Shown piece after piece: positions 51,512 through 62,864 of a stretch of DNA of 64,000 nucleotides; position 1 is the stretch's first letter; each line of letters opens with the position of its first letter. The translations under genes were made by a program, and so were the position numbers. The stretch is taken from positions 1,364,001 through 1,428,000 of the forward strand of contig NZ_CP017297.1 in the NCBI RefSeq assembly GCF_001969445.1. The letters run 5' to 3'. This DNA is from Brachybacterium sp. P6-10-X1. Its GTDB lineage: Bacteria > Actinomycetota > Actinomycetes > Actinomycetales > Dermabacteraceae. The notes beneath the pieces are model-generated. The model saw only the letters and a list, made by a program, of their open reading frames with translations. It was not told where the DNA came from and made no database searches.

Positions 51512-51958
51512 TCAGGGCTGTTGCGCGCCGTCGAGGAAGGCCAGAGCGTCGCCGCCCTCAGAGGCGTCGAACCACAGCAATGCGGGATCGGTGTCGTCGG
51601 CATCGGCCGCTGCCGCGTCCAGCTCGGTCACATGGAAGCTGGCGATGCGCGCCTGGGTCCGTGCGGCGGTGATGACTCCGAAGGCGCCGCCGTCCTCCCC
51701 GGCGACCTCGAGGGTGGCATCCGAGGCGTCGGCGGCGACGACGAGGGCTCGCCGATCGGTCGGGCCGGCGAGGTAGGCGATGTGCACGGCGTCCTGCAGC
51801 GCCTCGTATTCCAGACCTTCTTCGTCCTGGTCGGGACGGTCGCGGAGCGCCTCGGCGTGCACGCCCCAGGCCGCCCTCCCCGCTGCCAGGTCCAGCTCCG
51901 GGGCGGCGGTCTCCAAGGCGACGCGGTCCTCGGTCGTCAGCGGCAGATAGATCCTCAT
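51512..51958 (-). CDS. DUF6912-like actinobacterial protein
   Basis: A 148-residue acidic protein starting MRIYLPLTTEDRVALE, with HAEALRDRPDQDEEGLEYEA and a short beta region RRALVVAADASDATLEV. Start and LEYEAL block resemble the conserved MRVYLPAT family found near pilus and WhiB genes. An in-frame ATG at 51967 adds three residues. The region upstream (51972-52043) is tandemly repeated, so promoter elements are hard to place. Function unknown. Confidence 0.7.
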   Translation of the reverse strand: MRIYLPLTTEDRVALETAAPELDLAAGRAAWGVHAEALRDRPDQDEEGLEYEALQDAVHIAYLAGPTDRRALVVAADASDATLEVAGEDGGAFGVITAARTQARIASFHVTELDAAAADADDTDPALLWFDASEGGDALAFLDGAQQP

Positions 51959-51971
51959 GGTCGCCATCTTC

Positions 51972-52043
51972 TCACCCGCGCAGCTCACCAGGCCGCGCGG
52001 CTCACCCGGGCCGCGCGATTCACCCGGGCCGCGCGGATCACCC
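51972..52043. repeat. 17-18 bp tandem repeat across the tadZ stop codon
   Basis: Units of TCACCCGGGCCGCGCGGA type; TCA recurs at 51972, 51985, 52002, 52020 and 52038, the last being the tadZ stop (TGA on minus). Confidence 0.85.
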
Positions 52044-53264
52044 GGGCGCAGAGGCCTCCACCGGGCCCGAGGCGGGGTCCTCCTGGCCGAGCAGCGCCGA
52101 GGACCGGGCGAGCTCCCGCAGTCCTTTGCGCAGCGGCGAGCGCGGTGCCGACTCCGCCAGCAGCGCGCCGTCCCAGGCCGCGGTCCGGCAGGCGACGGGA
52201 TCGTCGGGCAGCACGTACAGGGAGGACGACGGCAGACGGGAGCCGATCAGCTCGCGCACCGTGTCCGCAGGTACCGGGGAACCGACCCGGTTGACCACCA
52301 CGTGCAGCTCACGCACACCGAGATCCTCGAGCCGGGAGTGCTCACGCACCAGGCGCGTGATGCTCACCGGATCCGCAGCGACCACGGCGAGGACGGCGTC
52401 GGCGTTCTCGAGCGCGCTGATCGTCGCCGCATTGCGCTGGGGCGCGGCCGTGTCATAGCTGAGTTCCTCGTCCTCCTCGAGCACGGCCCCGACGTCGGCG
52501 ACGGTGAGCTCGCCGCGGCGCGAGAGCGCCTGCCAGACCCCGTCCATCGAGGTGCGCCGCACCTCCGCCCAGCGCGCTGGTACGCCGATCCCGCTGAGCA
52601 GGTGCAGACGCGGCTGGGCGAGCGGGAGCAGCGAGTCCAGGGTGTCCTCGTCGAGGGTGTCGCGATCGTGGGCCCGGCAGGCGGCGACGAGGCCCGGGGT
52701 CTCGTCGAGCACTCCGAGCATCTGGCTCTGCGAGGGACCGTAGGTGTCGGCGTCCACCAGGATCGTCTCCCGCCCGGCCAGCGCCGCTTCGGCGGCGAGG
52801 TTCATCGCGATCGTCGACCGGCGGGGGGCGCCGGTCGGGCCCCACACCGCGACCAGCCGTCCGGACCTCTCGGGCGCCGCACCGATGGGTTCCTGCACCC
52901 AGGCCGCGGCGTCCTCGTCGTCGGAGGCGACGGCGGCGGAGATCGCCGTGAGGATCTCCTCGATCGATGAGCCGGCGGGCAGGACGCGCCGCAGCCCCAG
53001 GGTGGTCTGCTCCGGGGCGTCCTCGGAGCGCAATCCCACCACTGCGGCCTCGCGCATCATCGTGGCGAGGGGCTCCCGGCCAAGCCCACGGACGGAGACG
53101 TCGATCAGGACGACGTCCCCGATTCCGGCTGCGGTCACCGCCAGGGTCTCGGCGAGATCAGCGCACCGACGCACCACTCGAGCTCTGCGACTGCGGTCCT
53201 GAGCGAGGTCGTGGACGATCCGCACCTCATCGCTGCCGGAGGCGCACAGGACGATGTCGATCAT
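52038..53264 (-). CDS. tadZ: Pilus-associated MinD-like ATPase TadZ/CpaE
   Basis: The 408-residue protein has an atypical receiver-like N-terminal half (~1-125) and a ParA/MinD-fold C-terminal half: VWGPTGAPRRSTIAMNLAAE in the Walker A place, ETILVDADTYGPSQSQML, and LTVADVGAV. The deviant P-loop has Ala-Pro-Arg-Arg-Ser in place of GKGGVGKS/T, so ATP hydrolysis may be impaired. The family places the Tad machine in the cell. It follows cpaB with a 4-bp overlap. Confidence 0.85.
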   Translation of the reverse strand: MIDIVLCASGSDEVRIVHDLAQDRSRRARVVRRCADLAETLAVTAAGIGDVVLIDVSVRGLGREPLATMMREAAVVGLRSEDAPEQTTLGLRRVLPAGSSIEEILTAISAAVASDDEDAAAWVQEPIGAAPERSGRLVAVWGPTGAPRRSTIAMNLAAEAALAGRETILVDADTYGPSQSQMLGVLDETPGLVAACRAHDRDTLDEDTLDSLLPLAQPRLHLLSGIGVPARWAEVRRTSMDGVWQALSRRGELTVADVGAVLEEDEELSYDTAAPQRNAATISALENADAVLAVVAADPVSITRLVREHSRLEDLGVRELHVVVNRVGSPVPADTVRELIGSRLPSSSLYVLPDDPVACRTAAWDGALLAESAPRSPLRKGLRELARSSALLGQEDPASGPVEASAPG

Positions 53265-53881
53265 GGGGTGACCCCGTACGCTCCGGGCACGCCGATCACG
53301 TCGAGCCGCTCTTCCTGGGCGAGCACCTGCAGGACGGCGGCGAGATCGTCACGGGGCACCAGCACCTCGACGGACATGGAGCGCATCCCCAACGAGCTTC
53401 CTTCGTCGATGTGTCGGACGATGCCGTCGGAGACCAGCAGCTCGGCCTTCCCCGTGCCGCCGTCCTCCGGGGCGGAGCCCGTGTGCCAGAGCTCGACCTT
53501 CGCTCCCGGCGCCACGGACTCGGCGACGGTCGTGTCCACGGGGATCACGATCGGTCGCAGCGGGACGTCGGAGGCCTGGCCGACGGCGGACAGCGGCAGC
53601 AGCTCTCCGGCCTGGATCGCGCTGGTGGCGACGGCTCCTTCCGGGATCGCCTCGACCGTGCCGACGTAGAGGTCCTCCTGCTCGCCCAGACGCAGCTGGA
53701 CCGTCGTCAGGTCCTCGGGATCGATCACGTCTCCGGGGACGATGGGGCTGCGCACGACCAGGACGGGGACCGTGGCCGCCAGGCGGGAGACCAGCAGGGC
53801 GCCCATGAGCACGCTGGCCACCACCAGGATGATGCCGACGATCAGCCGGGGATCCTTCCATCGCGGCCGACGCAGTCTCAT
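53261..53881 (-). CDS. SAF-domain pilus protein, CpaB/RcpC-like
   Basis: The 206-residue protein has one helix (LIVGIILVVASVLMGALLVS) and a SAF domain: VRSPIVPGDVIDPEDLTTVQ, PEGAVATSAIQAGELLPLSA. A C-terminal part with VPRDDLAAVLQVLAQEE follows. CpaB-type proteins sit in the envelope as part of the secretin or pilus channel; in a Gram-positive it may bind the wall. ATG at 53881 chosen; a GTG shortly upstream is possible. Operon with tadZ (ATGA overlap), 12 kb from the main tad operon. Confidence 0.82.
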   Translation of the reverse strand: MRLRRPRWKDPRLIVGIILVVASVLMGALLVSRLAATVPVLVVRSPIVPGDVIDPEDLTTVQLRLGEQEDLYVGTVEAIPEGAVATSAIQAGELLPLSAVGQASDVPLRPIVIPVDTTVAESVAPGAKVELWHTGSAPEDGGTGKAELLVSDGIVRHIDEGSSLGMRSMSVEVLVPRDDLAAVLQVLAQEERLDVIGVPGAYGVTP

Positions 53882-54118
53882 CACCGGTGCAGTCCCCGCC
53901 ACGACATCCTCCCGCCCTCGTGCCCGGCCCCCGTGGCCGAGTCCTCCCGGGAGGCTACGGGACGGTGGGTGCCCTGCGAGGGCAGTCGGCGCGATTGTGG
54001 ACGACCGGTTCGTTCCGGCGCGGGCCGCCGTTGTCCACATGGTTCCTCCAGGCGGAGACGCGAGAATGGGACACTGTCCCCGACGCAGACGGACGGTCCC
54101 GTCCGGAAAGGATGATCG

Positions 54119-54358
54119 ATGACGCCTCGCTTCGTACCGTTGTCCGATGTCGCTGAGATGCTGTCGATCTCGGCGTCGCAGGCGTATGCCCTGGTCCGAT
54201 CCGGTGAGCTGCGCGCCATCAAGGTCGGCGGGCGCGGACAGTGGCGGGTCGAGGTCTCCGAGATCGAGTCCTACATCGAGCGCAGCTATGCGGCGACGGC
54301 CCAGATCCTCGAGCAGGAGCGCACGCTGGAGCGCCAGAAGTCCGAGGGGAAGCGTTAG
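54119..54358 (+). CDS. Small helix-turn-helix (BldC/excisionase-type) DNA-binding protein
   Basis: A 79-residue winged-helix protein of the MerR-like HTH_17 group: PLSDVAEMLSISASQAYALV, SGELRAIKVGGRGQWRVEVS, then EIESYIERSY. The helical tail (ILEQERTLERQKSEGKR) may pair subunits. AAAGGATG precedes the ATG. In this clade such proteins (BldC) bind runs of direct repeats; such a run lies 750 bp away at 55102. It converges on the next gene with a 4-bp overlap. Confidence 0.82.
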   Translation: MTPRFVPLSDVAEMLSISASQAYALVRSGELRAIKVGGRGQWRVEVSEIESYIERSYAATAQILEQERTLERQKSEGKR

Positions 54359-54900
54359 CGGGGGCGCACCGCCAGCAGGGCACCCATCGCCACGGTGATC
54401 CGGGTGGAACCGGGGGCGGCGCCGCTCTCCCCTGTGGGCAGGGAATGCACGTCCACGGCATCTGCCCCGACCGCCGCGAGCCGTCCCATGATGCCCCCGG
54501 CCGTCGTCTCCAGGCGCACGACGCTGCGGTCCCGCGCGATCGACCGGAGCACGGATCCCAGTCCCAGCGTTGAGCGCCGGGTCTCCTCCGCCGGTCGCGC
54601 CCGGACCGGAAGCCCTTCGAGGAGGGCGATCGCCGGCAGCGGGACGACGGTGCGGCGACGGCCGCCCTCCTCGTGCAGCGAGACCCATCCCTCCCCGACA
54701 TCTTCCACGGTTCCCTCGAGGCGCAGCGCCGTCCCGAGGTGGAGGGCGAGCGGGCTGCCTCCCGCACCCCGTAAGCGGTCCGCCAGGGACAGCTGGGCGC
54801 GCTCGGCCCGGGCCAGGTCCTCGGAGACCGCGCGCATCTCCTCGCGCTCATGGTGGGCGAAGCGCGCCTCCAGGTCCTCGAAGATCCGCTCGAATCGCAT
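54355..54900 (-). CDS. Hypothetical actinobacterial protein
   Basis: The 181-residue soluble protein begins with a helical segment (RIFEDLEARFAHHEREEMRA and EDLARAERAQLSLADRLRG), then a beta-rich region LRLEGTVEDVGEGWVSLHEE and IMGRLAAVGADAVDVHSL. The latter two strands pairs look like a duplicated Sm/SH3-type barrel. I do not recognise a named family. ATG at 54900; longer frames upstream are unsupported. Confidence 0.68.
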   Translation of the reverse strand: MRFERIFEDLEARFAHHEREEMRAVSEDLARAERAQLSLADRLRGAGGSPLALHLGTALRLEGTVEDVGEGWVSLHEEGGRRRTVVPLPAIALLEGLPVRARPAEETRRSTLGLGSVLRSIARDRSVVRLETTAGGIMGRLAAVGADAVDVHSLPTGESGAAPGSTRITVAMGALLAVRPR

Positions 54901-55101
54901 GGCGTCACTGTAGGCGTCCGGACGGTCCCGACGTGCTCGATCCACGGCAGAGTCCGCTCGCCGCCCGCGTCGCCCTGCGGCGCTTCGTGGACCGCAGCAC
55001 CGATGCCCTTCCTCCCCCGACCGTCCCGGTCCACACCGTGCCCTGCGCACTTGCGTCGCGAATGCAGTCCGCATTACTTTGCTCTACATCAGCTCGCACG
55101 A

Positions 55102-55131
55102 CATCAAACTGCATCAAATGGCATGATGTGA
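55102..55131. promoter_or_regulatory. Three 10-bp direct repeats upstream of the LysM gene
   Basis: CATCAAACTG, CATCAAATGG and CATGATGTGA follow each other with exact 10-bp spacing (one helical turn), 38 bp before the LysM gene. Another CATCA stands at 55087. This is an AT-rich island in a GC-rich promoter region. Confidence 0.65.
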
Positions 55132-55168
55132 TCGAGAACGCGCAGAGTCAGCGACGACAGGGGAGCAC

Positions 55169-56092
55169 ATGGGGTCCGACGACGAGACCGCGGCGACTGC
55201 GGCCGCCCGTCCGGCATCCGCCGCAGTGAGCGCGGTGCTCGCGGCAGTCGGAGCGCTGGTGATGGCGAGCGCGCTGACCGCCCTGTGGCCGACGGCGTCC
55301 CGGGGTGCGGACGAGGACGCGCTGATCGCGGCGGTGCTGATGACGATCGCCGGCTTCGGAACGATGCTCTGCGGGTATCTCGTCGTGATCTGGTCTCTGG
55401 CTGTGATGGCTCTTCTCGCCGGGCCCGCGAGCCGCACCGGCGTGACGGTGCTCCTCGCCCTGCGAGTGCTCGCGCCCCGGGTGGCATCGCGTGTGACGCT
55501 CGGCGCCGCCGTCGCCACCACGGCGACCGGTCTCGTGCTCGTCCCGGCCACCGCGGCCGATCCGGGTGCCGGAGAGGGCGATGCGGCGAGGCCGCTGACG
55601 ACCGCGGTGTCCTCGCAGCTCGTGCCCACGGCACCCTCGGACACGGCCCCCTCGGACACGGCACCCTCGCAGCCCGAGCACGATCCCGAGCCCGTCGCAG
55701 AGGCTCCCGGGTCCACCACGGATGAGGACGGCGACTCCCCCCAGCTGCCCCCGCTGGGATGGGGCGAACAGCCCTCGACGGGCGACGCCGCACCCCTGAA
55801 CACGGATGCCGCAGGCACCGAGGGCACCGAACCGTCGACTGCCCCGGCGCCCGCCCAGGAGGGTTCGACGCCCTCGACTCCCCCGCGCACCGTCGAGGTG
55901 CACGCTGGGGACTCCCTCTGGAGCATCACCGACGATCTGCTCGGTCCTGCCCCGGACGACCCGTCCGAGATCGCGTCGGCCTGGCCGGCGCTCCATGAGG
56001 CCAATCACCTGGTCATCGGGCCGGATCCCGACCATCTCGAACCCGGGCAGGAGCTGATCGTGCCCGCATCCCTTTCCCGCCAGGAGCACTGA
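55169..56092 (+). CDS. LysM-domain membrane protein
   Basis: A 307-residue protein with two to three helices in the first 135 residues (VSAVLAAVGALVMASALTAL, IAAVLMTIAGFGTMLCGYLV, LVVIWSLAVMALLAG), a long Pro/Thr/Glu-rich linker (TAPSDTAPSDTAPSQ is a short coding repeat), and a C-terminal LysM domain (VEVHAGDSLWSITDDLLGP ... LEPGQELIVP) that binds peptidoglycan. It would span from membrane to wall. Overlaps the next gene by 1 bp, as in the conserved order LysM-Rv3235-secA. Confidence 0.88.
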   Translation: MGSDDETAATAAARPASAAVSAVLAAVGALVMASALTALWPTASRGADEDALIAAVLMTIAGFGTMLCGYLVVIWSLAVMALLAGPASRTGVTVLLALRVLAPRVASRVTLGAAVATTATGLVLVPATAADPGAGEGDAARPLTTAVSSQLVPTAPSDTAPSDTAPSQPEHDPEPVAEAPGSTTDEDGDSPQLPPLGWGEQPSTGDAAPLNTDAAGTEGTEPSTAPAPAQEGSTPSTPPRTVEVHAGDSLWSITDDLLGPAPDDPSEIASAWPALHEANHLVIGPDPDHLEPGQELIVPASLSRQEH

Positions 56093-56493
56093 TGACCACC
56101 ACCGGCCAGCGTCCCGCCGCGACCAGCGACGCCCCCGAGACCCTGTCCCTGCACGACCCCCGTGTGGTCGAGCGGATGGTCGCCCCGGTAGCGCGCCGTG
56201 CCGTGGAGATCGTGCGCGACATGCGGCCGGAGAACGCCCTGTCGCGGATCGTCACACCCGAGGTCGGGTCGCTGCTGTCCCGGCGTGCGGCGCTCACCCG
56301 GCGACTGCGGGCGACGACCGGTTATGCGCCGCCGCAGCGTCTTCTGGTCAGCGGAGTGCGCACCTGCGTCGTCAACGAGCACACGGTCGAGGCGAGCTGT
56401 GTGCTGCGTGAACCCGACCGTGCGCGCTTCCTGGCGATGCGGTGGGAGCTGCGGCACTCCGGTTGGCGGGTGACGGTCCTGGAGATCGGCTGA
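56092..56493 (+). CDS. Rv3235-like protein (DUF6459)
   Basis: The 133-residue protein has VERMVAPVARRAVEIVRDMR, ALSRIVTPEVGSLLSRRAAL, then VSGVRTCVVNEHTVEASCVL and ALRWELRHSGWRV-type MRWELRHSGWRVTVLEIG. This is the family that stands next to secA in mycobacteria and relatives. Role unknown; position suggests export or wall. Translationally coupled to the LysM gene and convergent with secA, stop to stop within 2 bp. Confidence 0.87.
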   Translation: MTTTGQRPAATSDAPETLSLHDPRVVERMVAPVARRAVEIVRDMRPENALSRIVTPEVGSLLSRRAALTRRLRATTGYAPPQRLLVSGVRTCVVNEHTVEASCVLREPDRARFLAMRWELRHSGWRVTVLEIG

Positions 56494-56494
56494 T

Positions 56495-59494
<3,000 letters not shown>

Positions 59495-59593
59495 TCGTGC
59501 TCCCGTAGTTCTGTGGATGCGTCCTCGCGGACGGCTGATGCCTGACCCATCGTAAGCGTCTCGTCGCGCAGAGGTGACGACGTGCGCGGATCG

Positions 59594-60949
59594 TCACGAA
59601 GCAGGACCCGCCCCGGAGGGCGGATCCGCGTCCCCTCGGCCCCCGGCCGCCAGCACTGCGGACAGCGGCTCGGCCAGGTCGCCGGCGCCCTTCCCTGTGC
59701 ACACCTGGACCCGGTCCAGTCCCTGCCAGCTCGCGGCCCGGTGCAGCTCGACCGCGAGCGCATCGAGCACCGCTGCATCGGCCGGTCGCTGCCGCGCCGG
59801 CAGGTGCGGGAGGTCCTCGCGGAAGGCGCCGCGCACCTCGAGCACGCCTCGGGCTCGGTCCGCCTTGAGGTCGACGAGGGCGGGGATGACGTCTCCGTGC
59901 AGGAACAGCAACGAGTAGTAGCCGGTGTCCCGGCGGGCCTCGGGGGTGTAGATGCCGATGCGGTACTCGACGTCGAACAGGTGCGAGAGGCGCGGACGGT
60001 GGAAGACGAGCGGGTCGAAGGGGCTGACCAGGGCGGACGTGCGCAGCGGGGTCGGTGTCGGGGCGTCACGGTGCAGCAGCATCTCGCGCACTCCGGCGGG
60101 GTGGTCGACCCGGACCGGCCGCACCTCGCCGGTGGCCTCCAGGCCCTCCACGGCCCGGCGGGCATCGCCGACCGACACCCGGAAGTAGTCGGCCAGGGAG
60201 GCGGTCTCGGCGATGCCCAGGGACCGGGCGGCCAGGGCCATCAGGGTCCGAATCGATGCAGCCCGGTCGGGGTCCTCCGCGCCGGCTGCCGGGGCGGTGT
60301 CCTCGGCACCGGGCCGAGCGAGCGTCCGGAGCGGCCTCGGGGCGTCCTCGGCGACGACGTAGAGCCGTTCGAACTGGGCGCTGCGACCGACGCAGTCGAG
60401 GGTGCCGGAGCGGAAGAGGTACTCCACCGCCCATTGGCTGCGGGTGCGGCGCCACCCCCAGCCCTCCCCCCGTTCGGTGTCGCCGAGGTGCCGGGAGACG
60501 GCGGCGGCGCTGGCGGGTCCGATCTCCTCGAGCGCGTCGAGGATCTCCTCCAGCAGCTGCGGGCTGGAGGCGGCGGCCTCGCGGATGGCGCCCCAGTCCC
60601 GACGGGCTGCGGCACGGCGGCGGAAATCCAGCAGGTCATGGACCTCGTGGGTGGCGAAGGTGGCCTCGTGCGCGAGTGCTTCGCGGACCAGCCGGGCGGG
60701 ACCCGGACGTGAGAGTCGGTCCAGCACCGCCGGGTCCCAGCTGCCGGTCCGGGTGAACACGGGCAGGTGATGAGCACGGGCGAACACGCTGACCGAGTCG
60801 ATCTGGAGCAGGTGGGTGTGCTCGAGCGTGCGGCGCAGCGCCCGCCTGCTGGCCGCAGGAGCCGGGATCTCGGTGCGGCGGGCGCGGCCCATTCCCTGGG
60901 CGCGCAGCGCGATGCGTCGGGCTCGGGTCCAGCTGACGGTGTCGGTCAC
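59594..60949 (-). CDS. Winged-helix DNA glycosylase-like protein (YcaQ family)
   Basis: The 451-residue COG3214-type protein has three winged-helix units: N-terminal WTRARRIALRAQGMG, LEHTHLLQIDSVSVFARAHH with the Gln-Ile-Asp motif typical of the family's catalytic site, and the C-terminal SPFDPLVFHRPRLSHLFDVEYRIGIYTP. E. coli YcaQ unhooks interstrand DNA crosslinks; Streptomyces AlkZ homologues give self-resistance to DNA-damaging antibiotics. It sits alone between hpf and secA, interrupting the usual adjacency. Confidence 0.88.
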   Translation of the reverse strand: MTDTVSWTRARRIALRAQGMGRARRTEIPAPAASRRALRRTLEHTHLLQIDSVSVFARAHHLPVFTRTGSWDPAVLDRLSRPGPARLVREALAHEATFATHEVHDLLDFRRRAAARRDWGAIREAAASSPQLLEEILDALEEIGPASAAAVSRHLGDTERGEGWGWRRTRSQWAVEYLFRSGTLDCVGRSAQFERLYVVAEDAPRPLRTLARPGAEDTAPAAGAEDPDRAASIRTLMALAARSLGIAETASLADYFRVSVGDARRAVEGLEATGEVRPVRVDHPAGVREMLLHRDAPTPTPLRTSALVSPFDPLVFHRPRLSHLFDVEYRIGIYTPEARRDTGYYSLLFLHGDVIPALVDLKADRARGVLEVRGAFREDLPHLPARQRPADAAVLDALAVELHRAASWQGLDRVQVCTGKGAGDLAEPLSAVLAAGGRGDADPPSGAGPAS

Positions 60950-61018
60950 CGGGGCTCTCTTCTCGGGTCGGGCCGGGCGCTCGGCACCCTCCCGCGGGAC
61001 CGAACGGCCGGACGGCGC

Positions 61019-61053
61019 CGGGCGGGAGGGCGCTCTCGCGCACCTCCCGCCCG
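61019..61053 (-). terminator. Hairpin after hpf
   Basis: CGGGCGGGAGG (61019-61029) pairs with CCTCCCGCCCG (61043-61053) over a 13-nt loop, 18 bp past the hpf stop. No T tract. Confidence 0.65.
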
Positions 61054-61070
61054 GGCGATGTCGGTGGGGA

Positions 61071-61739
61071 TCAGGACGGCTGGAGGGCCGCGTCGAGCTC
61101 GATGACGCCGTAGTTCCAGCCCTTGCGCCGGTAGACGACCTTGGGATTTCCGGACTCCGCGTCGACGAAGAGGAAGAAGTCGTGGCCGACGAGCTCCATC
61201 TGGTAGAGGGCGTCGTCGACTCCCATCGGGGTGGCCCGATGCTTCTTCTGGCGGATCACGACCGGGCTGCCGGCCTCGGCGAGGTCCGTCTCGGACGACG
61301 CCGACGTCTCGGGTTCCTGCGACGGGGCAGCGGGCTCCGACGGGGTCTCCTGGAGCGCTGCGGGCAGGTCCTGGTCGGCGGGCATCGTGCGCACGCTCGC
61401 CCCCGGCCCCTGATGGGAGCGGTCGCGGCCGCGGCGGTGGTCCTTGCGCCGGTCCCGAGCGCGACGAAGACGTTCCAGCAGCTTGCCGTAGGCGATGTCC
61501 AGGGCGCCGAAGAGGTCATCGGCCCTGGCCTCCGAGCGGATCACGGAACCGTTGTCGTGCACGGTGAGCTCGACGCGGTCGCTGAGCTCGGCCTGCCTGG
61601 GGTTCTTCTCCTGAGAGACCTCCACGTCCACGCGCAGCGCAGCGGGCGCGAACTGGGTGACCTTGTCGAGCTTGTCGGTGAGGTGGCGACGGAATCGGTC
61701 CGGGACGTCCATGTGGCGTCCGACGACATTGATCTCCAT
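61071..61739 (-). CDS. hpf: Ribosome hibernation promoting factor, long form
   Basis: The 222-residue protein has an N-terminal HPF/YfiA domain (MEINVVGRHMDVPDRFRRHL to LERLRRARDRRKDH), a Ser/Pro/Glu linker of about 70 residues, and the C-terminal dimerising tail VIRQKKHRATPMGVDDALYQ to VVYRRKGWNYGVIELD. Long forms join two ribosomes into 100S particles in stationary phase. ATG at 61739 is set by the conserved start; the upstream extension is not conserved. Confidence 0.95.
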   Translation of the reverse strand: MEINVVGRHMDVPDRFRRHLTDKLDKVTQFAPAALRVDVEVSQEKNPRQAELSDRVELTVHDNGSVIRSEARADDLFGALDIAYGKLLERLRRARDRRKDHRRGRDRSHQGPGASVRTMPADQDLPAALQETPSEPAAPSQEPETSASSETDLAEAGSPVVIRQKKHRATPMGVDDALYQMELVGHDFFLFVDAESGNPKVVYRRKGWNYGVIELDAALQPS

Positions 61740-61892
61740 GAGGTGTTCTCCTCCTATCCGGATGCGGCCGCTCTGAGCCCGGCCGCTGTGGCTCATCGGC
61801 TGGGGCTGGCACCTCCTGACGAGAGGGGGCTCGTCCGATGTGACGAGTCGCACCAGCATGCCACGTTTTGCTCCACGATTCCTGGTCCTCGG

Positions 61893-62741
61893 TCACGACG
61901 GATCAGGAATCCGGGACGTCCCCGCGGCGGGAACGCGGGCCGAGGCGACCACGACCGCGCCGAGGACCTGCATCCCCGCCTGTGTCAGCGCATCGTGCAT
62001 TCCCCTCAGGGTCGCCCCGGTGGTGACGACGTCGTCGAGGATCACCACCCTCGCACCGGCGGCCCCGGCTCGTCGGACGGTGCCGCCGGACAGACGGATC
62101 CGCCGGGTGCGGCGTTGACGGGCTCCCCGCCCCTCCTGAGCGGTGGTGGGCACGGCCCGCAGCGGCAGCGCGCGCCCTGCGCCGCTGCGCCCGAGCGCAT
62201 GGACCAGCTCGGCCGTGTGGTCCTCCCCGCGACGCAGCCGAGCGCTGCGACGGGACGGGACCGGCACCAGGTGCGGACGGCGCACCCCGCCCGCGACGGC
62301 GAGCGTCGTCACCGCCGGGGCCAGCGCGGGGGCGAGACGGGCACCGAGGTGCGCCATGCCTCCGTTCTTCCAGGCCAGCACCAGATGCTGCAGGGCCCCG
62401 GTGTACTCGCCGAGAGCGAGCACCGGAAGCACCGGGGCGTGGTCCACCCCGGCCGGCAGCGCGACGCCCTCGCGCAGCTCCGGGCGGATCCTGGCGGCGG
62501 TCAGCTCCTGCAGCGCATCACAGCAGGTTTCGACGCGCATCGGACGGGCGGTGAGCATCTGCGTGCACTGCGGGCACAGCCACGCCCCGTCGCGCCCGCA
62601 GGGGCATCGTCGCGGCGCGACCAGGGAGCAGGTCTGCACGGCGATCTCCCGCGCCAGGGGCAGCAGGCCCGTGCGCGTCTCGTGCGCGGTGCCCGCCGCG
62701 TGCCCGTCGCGCGGCTCCCGGGGGTCGCGGAACTCGTCCAT
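61893..62741 (-). CDS. comF: ComF family phosphoribosyltransferase-like protein
   Basis: The 282-residue protein has an N-terminal zinc knuckle (RRCPCGRDGAWLCPQCTQ), the ComF block EYTGALQHLVLAWKNGGMAH, and the phosphoribosyltransferase loop VVILDDVVTTGATLRGMHDA. ComF is linked to DNA uptake in competent bacteria. Start ATG at 62741 (MDEFRDPREP). It lies between lpqB and hpf as in other actinobacteria. No other competence gene is in this window. Confidence 0.9.
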   Translation of the reverse strand: MDEFRDPREPRDGHAAGTAHETRTGLLPLAREIAVQTCSLVAPRRCPCGRDGAWLCPQCTQMLTARPMRVETCCDALQELTAARIRPELREGVALPAGVDHAPVLPVLALGEYTGALQHLVLAWKNGGMAHLGARLAPALAPAVTTLAVAGGVRRPHLVPVPSRRSARLRRGEDHTAELVHALGRSGAGRALPLRAVPTTAQEGRGARQRRTRRIRLSGGTVRRAGAAGARVVILDDVVTTGATLRGMHDALTQAGMQVLGAVVVASARVPAAGTSRIPDPS

Positions 62742-62864
62742 GGGGCGATCCCATCGTGCCGTCGCCCTGGGCCGCACGGGCGGGGAGCCGGGTGTGGACG
62801 GGCACGGACTGGGGAGGACGGGGCACCGGTCCGTTCGGGGGCCGAGCTCCGACCGCCGTCGTCC

